Source: Arthrobacter sp. JZ12 (GTDB taxonomy: Bacteria; Actinomycetota; Actinomycetes; Actinomycetales; Micrococcaceae). From it: DNA of 64,000 bases. The stretch is taken from contig NZ_CP045246.1 of the NCBI RefSeq assembly GCF_035189165.1, positions 1,550,001 through 1,614,000 on the forward strand. Direction: 5' to 3'. Each line of letters begins with the position of its first letter. The stretch's first letter is position 1. Below are positions 9,981 to 21,131 of the stretch, in pieces. Both the position numbers and the translations under genes were made by a program. The notes beneath the pieces were generated by a model. It was not told where the DNA came from. It worked only from the letters and a program-made list of their open reading frames with translations, and searched no databases.

Positions 9981-11053
9981 TCCCCGCAAGCATCCCGAGC
10001 CCTCCGGCGGAATGGGCTTCCTTCTCGCTGGGGCCTGTGGCAATTCACGCCTACGCCCTTTGCATCCTTGCCGGCATAGTTGCTGCACTGCTGCTTACCG
10101 CTGCGCGTTTCAAGCGCTACGGCGGCAACTCCGACGTCGTGTGGGACGTTGCCATCTGGGCTGTTCCCTTCGGGCTGGTCGGTGGGCGGCTTTACCACGT
10201 CTTCTCTTCTCCGGACGCGTACTTTGGTCCCGACGGCGATCTGTCCCGCATTCCCCGGATTTGGGAGGGCGGGCTCGGTATCTGGGGCGCGGTCGCGCTG
10301 GGAGCTGTTGGGGCCTGGATCGGATGCCGCCGCGCCGGCGTCCGACTGTCCGCCTTCGCGGATGCCGCGGCACCCGGCGTCCTGCTTGCCCAGGCAATCG
10401 GCCGGTGGGGCAACTGGTTCAACCAGGAACTCTTCGGCGCGCCGACCGACTTGCCCTGGGGCCTGGAGATCGACGCAGACAACCCCAATTTTCCGGCGGG
10501 CGAGGCGCCCGGAACCCTTTTCCATCCGACCTTCCTGTACGAATCGCTCTGGAATCTCGCGGGTGTCGCCCTTCTGCTCCTGCTTGACCGGCGGTTCGGC
10601 TTGCGGGGCGGGCGTATGTTCTGGCTGTACGCGGCGTACTACACGGCAGGACGCGTCTGGATCGAAGCGCTGCGCATCGACGACGCCGAAATGATTACGC
10701 TCTTCGGCGTAACACAACGGCTGAATGTCTGGACGAGCGTGCTTGTCCTCGTGATTGCCCTGGCAATTTTCATCTACCTGTCAGTCAGGCAGCGGGGCAG
10801 CGGCACCCCCTCGATCTACCTCCCAGGTCGCGAACCGGCGGCAGCGGAGGAGCGTGAGGTCGGTGCTGAGGAGGACAAGGAACAGGCCTCCGAAGCGCGT
10901 AACGGATCGGATACGGATGTCCATACTTCGGACGATTCAGCGGGGGACCGTCCGGATCGTGGTAATCTTCCAGAAATAAAAGATGCCTCAGGCACGCCCG
11001 CGTCCGCGGAGCCGGCCACCGAGGAACCCCGGGAATCAGACTCCCGGAAGTAG
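9977..11053 (+). CDS. lgt: Prolipoprotein diacylglyceryl transferase
   Basis: Lgt transfers diacylglycerol from phosphatidylglycerol to the lipobox cysteine of prelipoproteins in the cytoplasmic membrane. The 358-residue protein has several membrane helices, His74 in GGRLYHV, and the Lgt signature GRWGNWFNQE with Arg143, Asn146, Asn149 and Glu151. After the last helix a hydrophilic acidic tail of about 85 residues (from about 275) is rich in Glu, Asp and Ser. Such tails are common in actinobacterial Lgt and are not catalytic. Coupling to trpA by an ATGA overlap is linkage without an obvious metabolic reason. Confidence 0.96.
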   Translation: MIPASIPSPPAEWASFSLGPVAIHAYALCILAGIVAALLLTAARFKRYGGNSDVVWDVAIWAVPFGLVGGRLYHVFSSPDAYFGPDGDLSRIPRIWEGGLGIWGAVALGAVGAWIGCRRAGVRLSAFADAAAPGVLLAQAIGRWGNWFNQELFGAPTDLPWGLEIDADNPNFPAGEAPGTLFHPTFLYESLWNLAGVALLLLLDRRFGLRGGRMFWLYAAYYTAGRVWIEALRIDDAEMITLFGVTQRLNVWTSVLVLVIALAIFIYLSVRQRGSGTPSIYLPGREPAAAEEREVGAEEDKEQASEARNGSDTDVHTSDDSAGDRPDRGNLPEIKDASGTPASAEPATEEPRESDSRK

Positions 11054-11180
11054 CGTCCAGCGGGGCCACCGCCCCTTCCACGGACACCGTCACAGCGTTG
11101 TGACTCTGCTCGGTACGTTGGCTGGCTCATCGGCTCAGTTAGTACGGGCAATCGCTCAGGCCGAATTGTTCCCGAAACAT

Positions 11181-11201
11181 CGCCGGCAACCCATGCCGGC
11201 G
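11181..11201 (+). other. Short hairpin between lgt and gltB
   Basis: A 7-bp inverted repeat (CGCCGGC/GCCGGCG, 7-base loop) lies in the 268-base lgt-gltB gap, 16 bases before a TACAAT hexamer. There is no T-tract. It could be a weak lgt terminator or an operator for gltB. The rest of this gap holds no recognisable gene. Confidence 0.25.
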
Positions 11202-11217
11202 CGGAACATGTCGGTCC

Positions 11218-11223
11218 TACAAT
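11218..11223 (+). promoter_or_regulatory. Possible -10 of the gltBD promoter
   Basis: TACAAT fits the -10 consensus and lies 98 bases upstream of the gltB ATG, which would give a transcript of roughly 90 bases of leader. No clear -35 hexamer is found at the usual spacing, so an activator may be needed or the call may be wrong. Confidence 0.35.
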
Positions 11224-11321
11224 GTGCACTAGGAATTGCAGCGCCTCCCGCCTTGGGATAAGCGCGCCCGGGGCCGAAGCCGTCCCCTCCCGACGCTCCA
11301 TCATGGGGGAAGGACTCTACT

Positions 11322-14300
11322 ATGACTGCACCCACCAATGCTCCGCTTCCGCAGAGCAATCCTGCCGAATCGCCCTTTTCGCGTTTTGCCTCCTATCCGG
11401 AGGCATCCGGGCTCTACAACCCGGAGAACGAGAAGGACGCCTGCGGCCTGGCTGTGATCGCTACCCTTCGCGGCGAGCCCGGCCACGACATCGTCGACGC
11501 CGCGCTGACCGCCCTGCGCAACCTCGAGCACCGCGGTGCCGTTGGCGCGGATGAAGGAACGGGCGACGGCGCGGGTCTCCTCACGCAGGTCCCTGATGAG
11601 TTTTTCCGGGCTGTCGTTGACTTCGAGTTGCCGGCCCCCGGCACCTATGCGGTCGGAACCGCGTTCCTTCCGGCCGAGCCGGGGGAGGAGGCGACCGCCC
11701 GTGCCGGTATCGAGAGCATCGCCGAGTCCGAGGGGCTCTCCGTCCTGGGCTGGCGTGAAGTGCCCGTGACAGCTGACCTCATTGGGTCAATGGCGCGTGC
11801 CTGCATGCCGCACTTCGTTCAGCTGTTCATTGCTCCGGCCGACAACAACGCCGGAAACAGCTTCGGCGACCTTGACGCCAAGGCCTTCCGCCTGCGCAAG
11901 CGAGCCCAGAACAAGTACGGCGTCTACTTCCCTTCGCTGTCCTCGAAGACCATGGTCTACAAGGGCATGCTCACTACTGCGCAGTTGGAGCCGTTCTACC
12001 CGGATCTCTCCGATCCCCGGTTCAAGACCAAGCTCGGAATTGTCCACTCGCGCTTCTCCACCAACACCTTCCCGTCCTGGCCGCTGGCCCAGCCCTTCCG
12101 CACCATCGCGCACAACGGCGAGATCAACACGGTTAAGGGCAACCGGAACTGGATGCGTGCCCGGCAGTCCCAGCTGGCCAACCCGCTGCTCGGGGATTCG
12201 CCGGAGGAACTCTTCCCGATCTGTACGCCTGGCGCTTCCGATTCGGCCTCTTTTGACGAGGTCGCCGAGCTGCTTATGCTGGCCGGCCGCCCCATCACGC
12301 ACGCCATCATGATGATGATTCCCGAGGCCTGGGAGAACCACACCTCGATGGATCCCGCCCGTCGGGCTTTCTACCAGTACCACTCCATGCTGATGGAGCC
12401 CTGGGACGGACCCGCAGCCGTTTCCTTCACCGACGGACGGCTTGTGGGAGCAGTGCTGGACCGCAACGGCCTCAGGCCTGCCCGTTACTGGGTCATGGAG
12501 GACGGGTTGGTTGTGCTGGCCTCCGAGGTCGGCGTGATCGACGTCGAAGCTTCCAAAATCGTGCGCAAGGGTCGCGTGTCGCCGGGCAAGATGTTCCTGG
12601 TGGACACCGAGGACGGCCGCATCATCGAGGATCAGGAAGTCAAGGCCGAGGTCGCCGCAGCGAACCCCTGGGGCGAATGGGTCAAGGAGAACCTGATCGA
12701 CCTCAAGGACCTGCCCGAGCGTGAGCACGTTGTGCACACTAAGGCCTCGATCAACCGGCGCCAGCGCACCTTCGGCTACACGCAGGAAGAACTGCGCATC
12801 CTACTTGGCCCCATGGCGAAGTCCGGCGCTGAGCCGCTGGGCGCCATGGGTTCGGATACGCCCATCGCCGTCCTGTCCAAGCGTCCGCGGCTACTGTTCG
12901 ATTACTTCGTGCAGTCCTTCGCCCAGGTGACCAACCCGCCGCTGGACTCGATCCGTGAAGAGCTTGTGACGTCCATGGGCGTCACCATCGGACCGGACGG
13001 GAACCTGCTGTCCTCCAGCCAGGTGCGCTCGAAGCAGATCGCACTGAACTTCCCGGTCATCAACAATGACGAACTCGCGAAGATCGCCAACCTGGAATCC
13101 GATGAGGGCGACCGCCTTACCGTCCGCGTGCGCGGGCTTTACCGGGTCGACGGCGGCGAAGCATCCCTCCGCGCTCGGCTTGCCGAGATCTGTGAGCAGG
13201 TTTCCAGTGCGATCAATCGCGGCATCCAGTACGTGGTGCTGTCGGACCGAGACTCGAATGCGCAGTGGGCGCCGATTCCTTCCCTGCTGCTGACCAGCGC
13301 GGTGCACCATCACCTGCTCAAGAGCGCCAACCGCACCAAGACTTCCCTGGTAGTGGAGGCGGGCGATGTGCGCGAGGTCCACCACGTAGCGGTGCTGATT
13401 GGATACGGCGCCTCGGCGATCAACCCGTACCTCGCCATGGAAAGCTGCGAGGAACTGGTCCGCAATGGTGACATCACGGGGGTTACCGCCGAGCAGGCCG
13501 TGGCCAACCTCATCAAGGGGCTGGGCAAGGGCGTTCTGAAGATCATGTCCAAGATGGGCATCTCCACCGTCAGCTCCTACTGCGGTGCACAGACCTTCGA
13601 GGCCCTCGGCCTGTCCCAGGAGCTTGTCGACGAGTACTTCCACGGTACGCAGACCCAGCTCGGCGGCGTCGGCCTTGACGTCATTGCCGCCGAGGCGGCT
13701 GCGCGCCACGAGTTCGCGTATCCGCAGGACGGGATCGAGGACCCCTACCGCAGCCTGGACAACGGCGGGGAGTACCAGTGGCGCCGCGAAGGACCGCCAC
13801 ACCTGTTCAACCCTGAAACCGTCTTCCGTCTCCAGCACGCTACGCGGGAGCGGCGTTACGACATCTTCAAGGCCTACACGAAGGGCGTGGACGACCAGTC
13901 CCGCGAGCTCATGACCCTGCGCGGCCTGCTCGGCTTCAAGGAGGGCCTGCGTCCGCCTGTGCCCCTTGAGGAAGTGGAGCCGGTCTCTAGCATCGTGAAG
14001 CGGTTCTCCACCGGCGCCATGAGCTACGGCTCAATTTCGCAGGAAGCCCACGAGACGCTCGCCATCGCCATGAACCGCCTCGGAGCGAAGTCGAACACGG
14101 GTGAGGGCGGCGAGGACGTAGACCGTCTGCTCGACCCTGAGCGCCGGTCTGCGATCAAGCAGGTCGCCTCCGGACGGTTCGGTGTCACCAGCCTCTACCT
14201 GACCAACGCTGACGACATCCAGATCAAGATGGCCCAGGGGGCCAAGCCCGGCGAGGGCGGTCAGCTCATGAGTCAGAAGGTCTACCCGTGGGTAGCCCGG

Positions 14301-15921
14301 ACCCGGCACTCGACGCCGGGCGTGGCGCTCATCTCGCCGCCGCCGCACCACGACATCTACTCGATTGAGGATCTCGCCCAGCTGATCTACGACCTGAAGC
14401 GGGCCAACACGTCCGCACGGGTTCATGTGAAGCTCGTGTCCGAGGTTGGGATCGGCACTGTCGCGGCGGGCGTGACCAAGGCGAAGGCCGACGTCGTACT
14501 CATCTCCGGTCACGACGGCGGAACCGGTGCCAGCCCGCTCAACTCGCTCAAGCACGCAGGTGTTCCATGGGAGCTCGGCGTCGCCGAGACACAGCAGACG
14601 CTGATGCTGAACGGCCTGCGGGACCGCGTGGTCGTCCAGGTTGATGGCCAGCTCAAGACGGGACGCGACGTACTTATTGCAGCTCTGCTCGGCGGTGAGG
14701 AGTTCGGCTTCGCCACTGCTCCGCTCGTTGTATCGGGTTGCATCATGATGCGCGTGTGCCACCTGGACACCTGCCCTGTCGGCGTGGCAACGCAGAACCC
14801 CGAACTGCGCAGCCGCTTCACCGGGAAGCCGGAATTCGTTGTGAACTTCTTCGAGTTCATTGCCGAGGAAGTACGTGAGCTCCTGGCCGAGCTTGGATTC
14901 CGTTCACTGGATGAGGCCATCGGCCACAGCGAGGTACTCGATGTCCAGCGTGCGATCGACCACTGGAAGGCCGACGGCCTCGACCTCGATCCGATCCTGC
15001 GCGGGTACGAGTTCGGCGAAGACGCACCGCTGCGCAACATGTTGCCGCAGAACCACGAGCTCGACCAGCACTTCGACAACAAGCTGATCGAGATGAGCAG
15101 TGACGCGCTAAAGCATCGTGCCCCCGTGCGGATCACGCTCGACGTGGTCAACACCGATCGTTCGGTGGGCACCATGCTGGGCTACGAGGTCACGCGGCGG
15201 TTCGGCACGGAAACCCTGGCCACGGACACTATCGATGTGACCCTAACCGGCCAGGCGGGCCAATCGCTGGGCGCCTTCCTGCCTGCTGGAATCACGCTCC
15301 GGCTGTTCGGAGACTCGAACGACTACGTGGGCAAGGGGCTCTCGGGCGGACGCATCATCGTCCGGCCGGACCGCGCTAACGTATTCGCGGCCGACCGTAA
15401 CGTGATCGCGGGCAACGTCATCGGCTACGGTGCCACCAGCGGCGAGATCTTCCTTCGCGGCCAGGTCGGTGAGCGCTTCCTCGTGCGCAACTCCGGTGCA
15501 ACCGCTGTGGTCGAAGGAATCGGCGACCACGGATGCGAATACATGACCGGCGGACAGACACTCATTCTCGGCAGGACCGGCAGGAACTTCGGTGCCGGTA
15601 TGTCCGGTGGTACGGCCTACGTCCTGGATCTGGACGAAAGCCGCGTCAACATCCAGGCGCTGGACAGCGGTGAGTTGAAGCTCGAGCAACTCGACGCCGA
15701 AGACGCTGATATCGTGCGGCAGCTGCTGGTGCGCCACCATGAGGAGACCGAGTCGCCGCTCGCTGCCCAACTACTCGACAATTTCGAGGCCACCGTGCCG
15801 CGGCTCACCAAGGTGCTGCCGCGTGACTACGCACGTGTTCTCGATGCCCGGGCCGCTGCCATCGAAGAGGGACTTGATCCCGACGGTGAAGAGGTTTGGA
15901 ACAGGATTTTGGAGGTTACCG

Positions 15922-15929
<8 letters not shown>
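11322..15929 (+). CDS. gltB: Glutamate synthase large subunit
   Basis: GltB turns glutamine and 2-oxoglutarate into two glutamates with electrons from GltD. At 1535 residues it has the usual order: an N-terminal Ntn amidotransferase whose nucleophile is Cys41 in EKDACGLAV after a propeptide, a central domain, the FMN barrel with [11 protein letters not shown] and [14 protein letters not shown], the [3Fe-4S] cluster motif C-x5-CHLDTC, and the C-terminal beta-helix GXGXG domain ([17 protein letters not shown] and similar repeats). The start has GGGGGAAGG upstream. gltD overlaps its last 8 bases. Confidence 0.98.
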
Positions 15930-17368
<1,439 letters not shown>

Positions 17369-17379
<11 letters not shown>

Positions 17380-17410
17380 ATCCGACGGCCTACGTCCTCT
17401 AGTTCGACGG
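17369..17410 (+). repeat. Tandem 19-20-base duplication across the gltD stop
   Basis: ACGTCCTCTAGATCCGACGG (17369-17388) is followed after 3 bases by ACGTCCTCTAGTTCGACGG (17392-17410). The first copy holds the final gltD codons and TAG, so the second copy repeats the gene end in the gltD-pyk gap. Confidence 0.75.
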
Positions 17411-17457
17411 CGACGCAGCGCATACCAATCTTCGATCACGACATGACAGGCAAGGTT

Positions 17458-18951
17458 ATGAGACGCGCAAAGATAGTGGCCACGTTCGGCCCCGCAATCG
17501 CGAGCTATGAGAACACCCTCGCAGTCCTCGAGGCCGGCGTGGACGTCGCCCGGATGAACATGAGCCACGGCGACCATTCCGTGCACAACCAGACCTACGA
17601 GTTCGTGCGGAAGGCGGCCGAGGAGCTCGGCCGTCCCGTGGGCATCTTCGCCGACCTGCAGGGTCCCAAGATCCGCCTCGGCCGATTCACCGACGGACCG
17701 CACGTGCTGCTGCCGGGAGACATCTTCACGATCACCACTGAGGATGTCGAGGGAACCGCAGAGATTTGCTCCACCACCCACAAGGGTCTGCCGCAGGACG
17801 TGAAGGTAGGGGATACCCTCCTGATCGACGACGGCAAGGTGGCGCTGCGTGCCATCGAGGTCGACGACGTCAAGGTGAAGGCGGAGGTGACCGTCGGTGG
17901 CGCGGTGTCCAACAACAAGGGCATCAACCTGCCGGGTGTAGCCGTGAATGTCCCCGCGCTGAGCGACAAGGACGAGGAAGACCTCCGCTGGGCAATCCAG
18001 CGCGGAGTCGACATGGTGGCGCTGTCCTTCGTGAGGAACGCAGCCGACGTCGAACGCGTGCACGAGATCATGGACGAGGAGGGCCGCAGGGTCCCGGTCA
18101 TCGCCAAGATCGAGAAGCCGCAGGCCGTTGACGCCATCGAGGAAATCATCGACGCGTTCGACGCAATCATGGTTGCCCGCGGCGATCTCGGCGTCGAACT
18201 CCCGCTCGAGGACGTGCCCATTGTTCAGAAGCGCGCCATTGAACTGGCCCGCCGGTGGGCCAAGCCTGTGATCGTTGCAACCCAGGTTCTCGAGTCGATG
18301 ATCGAGAACCCCCGTCCCACCCGGGCGGAAGCCTCCGACTGCGCGAACGCCGTGCTCGACGGCGCCGATGCGGTCATGCTCTCGGGTGAGACCAGCGTGG
18401 GCAAATACCCAATCGAAACCGTGCGCACCATGGCGAACATCATCGAGTCCACCGAGAAGCACGGACTCGATCGCGTACCGCCGCTGGGCAGCAAGCCCAA
18501 GACCCGCGGTGGGGCAATCACCCGCGCAGCAGTGGAGATTGCTGACCAGCTGGGCGCAAAGTACATCTGTACGTTCACTCAGTCCGGTGACTCCGCGCGC
18601 CGCCTCTCGCGCCTGCGGCCGGGCAAGCCGGTCTTCGCCTTCACACCCGTTCAGTCCACGCTCAACACGATGTCGTTGATCTGGGGCGTTCAGCCGATGC
18701 TGGTGGAGTACGCGGAGCACACCGACCAGATGACCGCGCAGGTGGACCGGGTGCTCTTCGAGCAGAAACTCGTGGATCTCAATGACCTCGTGGTCATCGC
18801 TGCCGGTTCCCCTCCCGGACAGGCAGGCTCCACCAACTCGATCAAGGTCCACAAGGTGGGCGACATCGCCGACGCCGGCCAGCTGCCCGAGGGCTACACG
18901 CCGAGCAAGGAGAAGGTCGGTCCCTGGCCGGTCCGGAACAAGCTCAAGTAA
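17458..18951 (+). CDS. pyk: Pyruvate kinase
   Basis: Pyruvate kinase transfers phosphate from phosphoenolpyruvate to ADP. From ATG 17458 it is 497 residues beginning MRRAKIVATFGPA, the usual actinobacterial N-terminus. The active-site blocks VARMNMSHG, MVARGDLGVELP and ATQVLESMIENPRPTRAE are intact, and the C-terminal regulatory domain is complete. An in-frame ATG at 17443 would add five residues; AGGCAAGG before 17458 is the better ribosome site. It has 78 bases of upstream gap from gltD and ends at a very strong terminator. Confidence 0.96.
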   Translation: MRRAKIVATFGPAIASYENTLAVLEAGVDVARMNMSHGDHSVHNQTYEFVRKAAEELGRPVGIFADLQGPKIRLGRFTDGPHVLLPGDIFTITTEDVEGTAEICSTTHKGLPQDVKVGDTLLIDDGKVALRAIEVDDVKVKAEVTVGGAVSNNKGINLPGVAVNVPALSDKDEEDLRWAIQRGVDMVALSFVRNAADVERVHEIMDEEGRRVPVIAKIEKPQAVDAIEEIIDAFDAIMVARGDLGVELPLEDVPIVQKRAIELARRWAKPVIVATQVLESMIENPRPTRAEASDCANAVLDGADAVMLSGETSVGKYPIETVRTMANIIESTEKHGLDRVPPLGSKPKTRGGAITRAAVEIADQLGAKYICTFTQSGDSARRLSRLRPGKPVFAFTPVQSTLNTMSLIWGVQPMLVEYAEHTDQMTAQVDRVLFEQKLVDLNDLVVIAAGSPPGQAGSTNSIKVHKVGDIADAGQLPEGYTPSKEKVGPWPVRNKLK

Positions 18952-18991
18952 CCTGCCGGACGTGCCGTCCAGGCACACACGTCTCACGCGC

Positions 18992-19035
18992 ATCCAGAAA
19001 GGGAACCCCGCGGAAGCGGGGTTCCCTTTCTGGAT
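18992..19035. terminator. Bidirectional terminator, 20-bp stem
   Basis: A perfect 20-bp inverted repeat (18992-19011 with 19016-19035) encloses a GGAA loop. Its AGAAAGGGAA/TTCCCTTTCT flanks supply A/T-rich ends on both strands. It separates pyk on the plus strand from the convergent ANTAR regulator. Confidence 0.92.
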
Positions 19036-19078
19036 ATGGCGGGTGTTGCCTGATGCGGCGGTTGCTGCGCGGGATCGT

Positions 19079-19681
19079 TTAGTTGACCTGGTTAATGATG
19101 GTCTCAGCGACCTCGCGCATGCTGAGGCGGCGGTCCATTGAGGTCTTCTGGATCCAGCGGAAGGCTTCGGGTTCGGTGAGGCCCATCTTCGTGGTCAGCA
19201 GGCTCTTGGCGCGTTCCACGAGCTTGCGCGTGGCGAACTGCTCCTGGAGGTCGGACACCTCGTTCTCGAGCGCCTTGATCTCCTCGTGCCGTGACAGGGC
19301 GATCTCAATGGCCGGAATCAGGTCAGCGGGGGTGAAGGGCTTCACCACGTAAGCCATCGCACCGGCGTCGCGCGCACGCTCCACCAGTTCCTTCTGGCTG
19401 AAGGCGGTGAGCAGGACTACGGGCGCAATCCGCGCCTTCACAATCTGCTCTGCCGCCGTGATGCCGTCCATAACGGGCATCTTGACGTCCATGAGCACGA
19501 GGTCCGGCTTGTGTTCCTGGGCAAGGGCAACGGCCTTCTCGCCGTTGTCGGCCTCAGCGACCACTTCGAAGCCTTCGCCGCGCAGGATCTCGACGATATC
19601 GAGGCGGATGAGGGTCTCATCCTCGGCGACGACTACGCGTCGTGCCGGGCTCGCGGCGGCTGAGTCGCGGGTTTGAGGCAC
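19079..19681 (-). CDS. Response regulator with ANTAR RNA-binding domain (PdtaR-like)
   Basis: This 200-residue protein has an N-terminal receiver domain (about residues 15-130) with acidic pocket Glu20/Asp21, phospho-acceptor Asp65 in LVLMDVKMP and conserved Lys114 in VVKPF. A coiled coil (about 131-155) follows, then a C-terminal ANTAR domain with LVERAKSLL, GLTEPEAFRWIQ and AETIIN. ANTAR domains bind paired hairpins in nascent RNA and cause antitermination. The actinobacterial relative PdtaR is controlled by the sensor kinase PdtaS. No kinase gene lies next to this one, so it is an orphan by position. It is transcribed towards pyk. Confidence 0.9.
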   Translation of the reverse strand: MPQTRDSAAASPARRVVVAEDETLIRLDIVEILRGEGFEVVAEADNGEKAVALAQEHKPDLVLMDVKMPVMDGITAAEQIVKARIAPVVLLTAFSQKELVERARDAGAMAYVVKPFTPADLIPAIEIALSRHEEIKALENEVSDLQEQFATRKLVERAKSLLTTKMGLTEPEAFRWIQKTSMDRRLSMREVAETIINQVN

Positions 19682-19853
19682 TGGTGGCTCCTTGATGTAC
19701 GTTCAGTGTGTTTTGCTTTGGCCCGGCAGCAGGCGACCTCACACGAGGGCATCCGCCGGTTCACTGGAACAGCCTATCGGCATGTAGAGTAGATTCGCGC
19801 ACTGGCATGGGGATAGTTCCATATCTCACGTCATCCCAAGTCAGGCGGCGCAG

Positions 19854-19935
19854 GCCCGAATGGCGGAATTGGCAGACGCGCTGCACTCAAAATGCAGTAT
19901 CGAAAGGTGTGTGGGTTCGAGTCCCACTTCGGGCA
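19854..19935 (+). tRNA. tRNA-Leu (anticodon CAA)
   Basis: The sequence folds as a class II tRNA: acceptor GCCCGAA pairs with TTCGGGC, and the D-arm is GCGGAATTGGCAGACGC. The anticodon stem CTGCA/TGCAG encloses a loop with CAA at 19888-19890, a long variable arm follows, and the T-arm contains GTGGGTTCGAGTCCCAC. The 3' CCA is not encoded. The roughly 170 bases before it contain TAGAGT/TAGATT hexamers near 19787 that could be its -10, but no -35 is clear. Confidence 0.96.
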
Positions 19936-19968
19936 CCGCTTCCTCGAGGACCTTTCGGATGCGTTCTA

Positions 19969-20619
19969 ATGGAACCCATGTCGATGTCCTCCTATCTCGC
20001 CTTTTGCGGACTGTGTGTTGTTCTCGCAGTCACGCCCGGTCCCGACAGTTTCCTGATCCTCAGGTTCAGCCTGCGCAAGGTTTCTTCCGGGATGGCCGCG
20101 TCCGTCGGGTCCGCTCTCGGCTATATGGTCTGGGCGGCTCTGGTAGCCGTGGGCCTGGCCGCACTGATTGAGCAGTCCGCCATGGCCTACCGCGGGTTGA
20201 AGGTCCTGGGCGGGATCTACCTTGTCTACCTGGGCATCAAGGCCATCCGCGGGGACAGAAAGAACGGCAAGAAGCGGGCATCGGCACCGGAGGTGCCGGT
20301 TATCGACCGCGCGCGCCCGTGGAGTTCATTCGGCGCAGGGCTCACCTCGACGATGCTGAACCCGAAGGTGGGTCTCTTCTTTCTGGCGGTGGTTCCGCAG
20401 TTCCTGCCCAAGGACGGCTCCGTCGTCGGAGTGACGATGTTCCTTGGGGCGACGCTGGGGACCATCGTGCTGGTGTATCTGGCCGGTCTATGCCTGGTGG
20501 CAGCCAAGGCGAACGCCTGGCTGAACCGTCCGCGTGTGACCCGCAACCTCGAGATCTCATCCGGCGGAATACTCGGTGTACTGGGGATCGGAACAGCAGC
20601 TTCAGCCGCGCAGGCTTAG
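19969..20619 (+). CDS. LysE family amino-acid exporter
   Basis: This 216-residue membrane protein has the LysE/RhtB N-terminus with the conserved AVTPGPDSFLI motif in the first helix, followed by about five more helices. AGLTSTMLNPKVGLFFLAVV is the typical mid-protein block. Family members export basic or small neutral amino acids, or homoserine lactones. Substrate cannot be told from sequence. Three in-frame ATGs lie close together (19969, 19978, 19984) and none has a strong ribosome site, so the exact start is uncertain. It follows the tRNA by only 33 bases. Confidence 0.85.
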   Translation: MEPMSMSSYLAFCGLCVVLAVTPGPDSFLILRFSLRKVSSGMAASVGSALGYMVWAALVAVGLAALIEQSAMAYRGLKVLGGIYLVYLGIKAIRGDRKNGKKRASAPEVPVIDRARPWSSFGAGLTSTMLNPKVGLFFLAVVPQFLPKDGSVVGVTMFLGATLGTIVLVYLAGLCLVAAKANAWLNRPRVTRNLEISSGGILGVLGIGTAASAAQA

Positions 20620-20629
20620 CAGCTGAACC

Positions 20630-21112
20630 TCAGCGCGCTTCCCGGATGAGATTGGTTATGCGTGCAGTTGATAGGCGCCGTCCCTCTTGGTCGGTCATGA
20701 CCACTTCGTGGGTGGCGAGCGTCCTGCCGAGGTGAATAGCTGTCGCTGTGCCGGTCACCAGGCCGGCTGACGCCGAGCGGTGATGTGTGGCATTGATCTC
20801 GATGCCCACCGCCTGACGGAAGGGACCGGCGTGGATACCGGCGGCGAAGGAGCCCAGGGTCTCAGCGAGCACCAGGTGGGCGCCGCCGTGAAGGATCCCC
20901 GCAACCTGCTGGTTCCCCTCGACGGGCATGGTGGCCACCATCCGCTCCGCGCTCATCTCCAGGAACACGATGCCCATCTTGGCCGCGAGCCGGCCAATGC
21001 CGTGTCCGCGCAGCCACTCGTGCATGTGCGACGGCACACCCGCAGCCCGCAGCTCCTCAAGGTAGGGATGATCATCCTGGACGCCGGGCTCCGGAGTGAA
21101 TTTGTCATTCAT
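20630..21112 (-). CDS. PaaI/YbgC-type hotdog-fold thioesterase
   Basis: This 160-residue protein matches the PaaI-type acyl-CoA thioesterase family. The core has VAGILHGGAHLVLAETLGSFAAG, in which HGG is the catalytic-turn motif, and VGIEINATHHRSASAG. Such enzymes hydrolyse aryl- or acyl-CoA thioesters. The actual substrate is not inferable. I chose ATG 21112 because family sequence begins soon after. An upstream in-frame start at 21211 would run into polA. It is divergent from polA with only 19 bases between start codons, and ends 10 bases from the convergent LysE gene. Confidence 0.85.
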   Translation of the reverse strand: MNDKFTPEPGVQDDHPYLEELRAAGVPSHMHEWLRGHGIGRLAAKMGIVFLEMSAERMVATMPVEGNQQVAGILHGGAHLVLAETLGSFAAGIHAGPFRQAVGIEINATHHRSASAGLVTGTATAIHLGRTLATHEVVMTDQEGRRLSTARITNLIREAR

Positions 21113-21118
21113 GGGAAC

Positions 21119-21124
21119 TAGGCT
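21119..21124 (+). promoter_or_regulatory. -10 element for leaderless polA
   Basis: TAGGCT is 7 bases before GTG 21132. It sits within the 19-base gap between the divergent thioesterase and polA start codons. The spacing supports 21132 as the polA start. Confidence 0.5.
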
Positions 21125-21131
21125 GGCACCT

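Noticed and set aside
11054-11321. Small gene or riboswitch in the lgt-gltB gap
   Set aside because: Only a 7-bp hairpin and a -10-like hexamer can be pointed out. No convincing frame or known RNA motif was seen.
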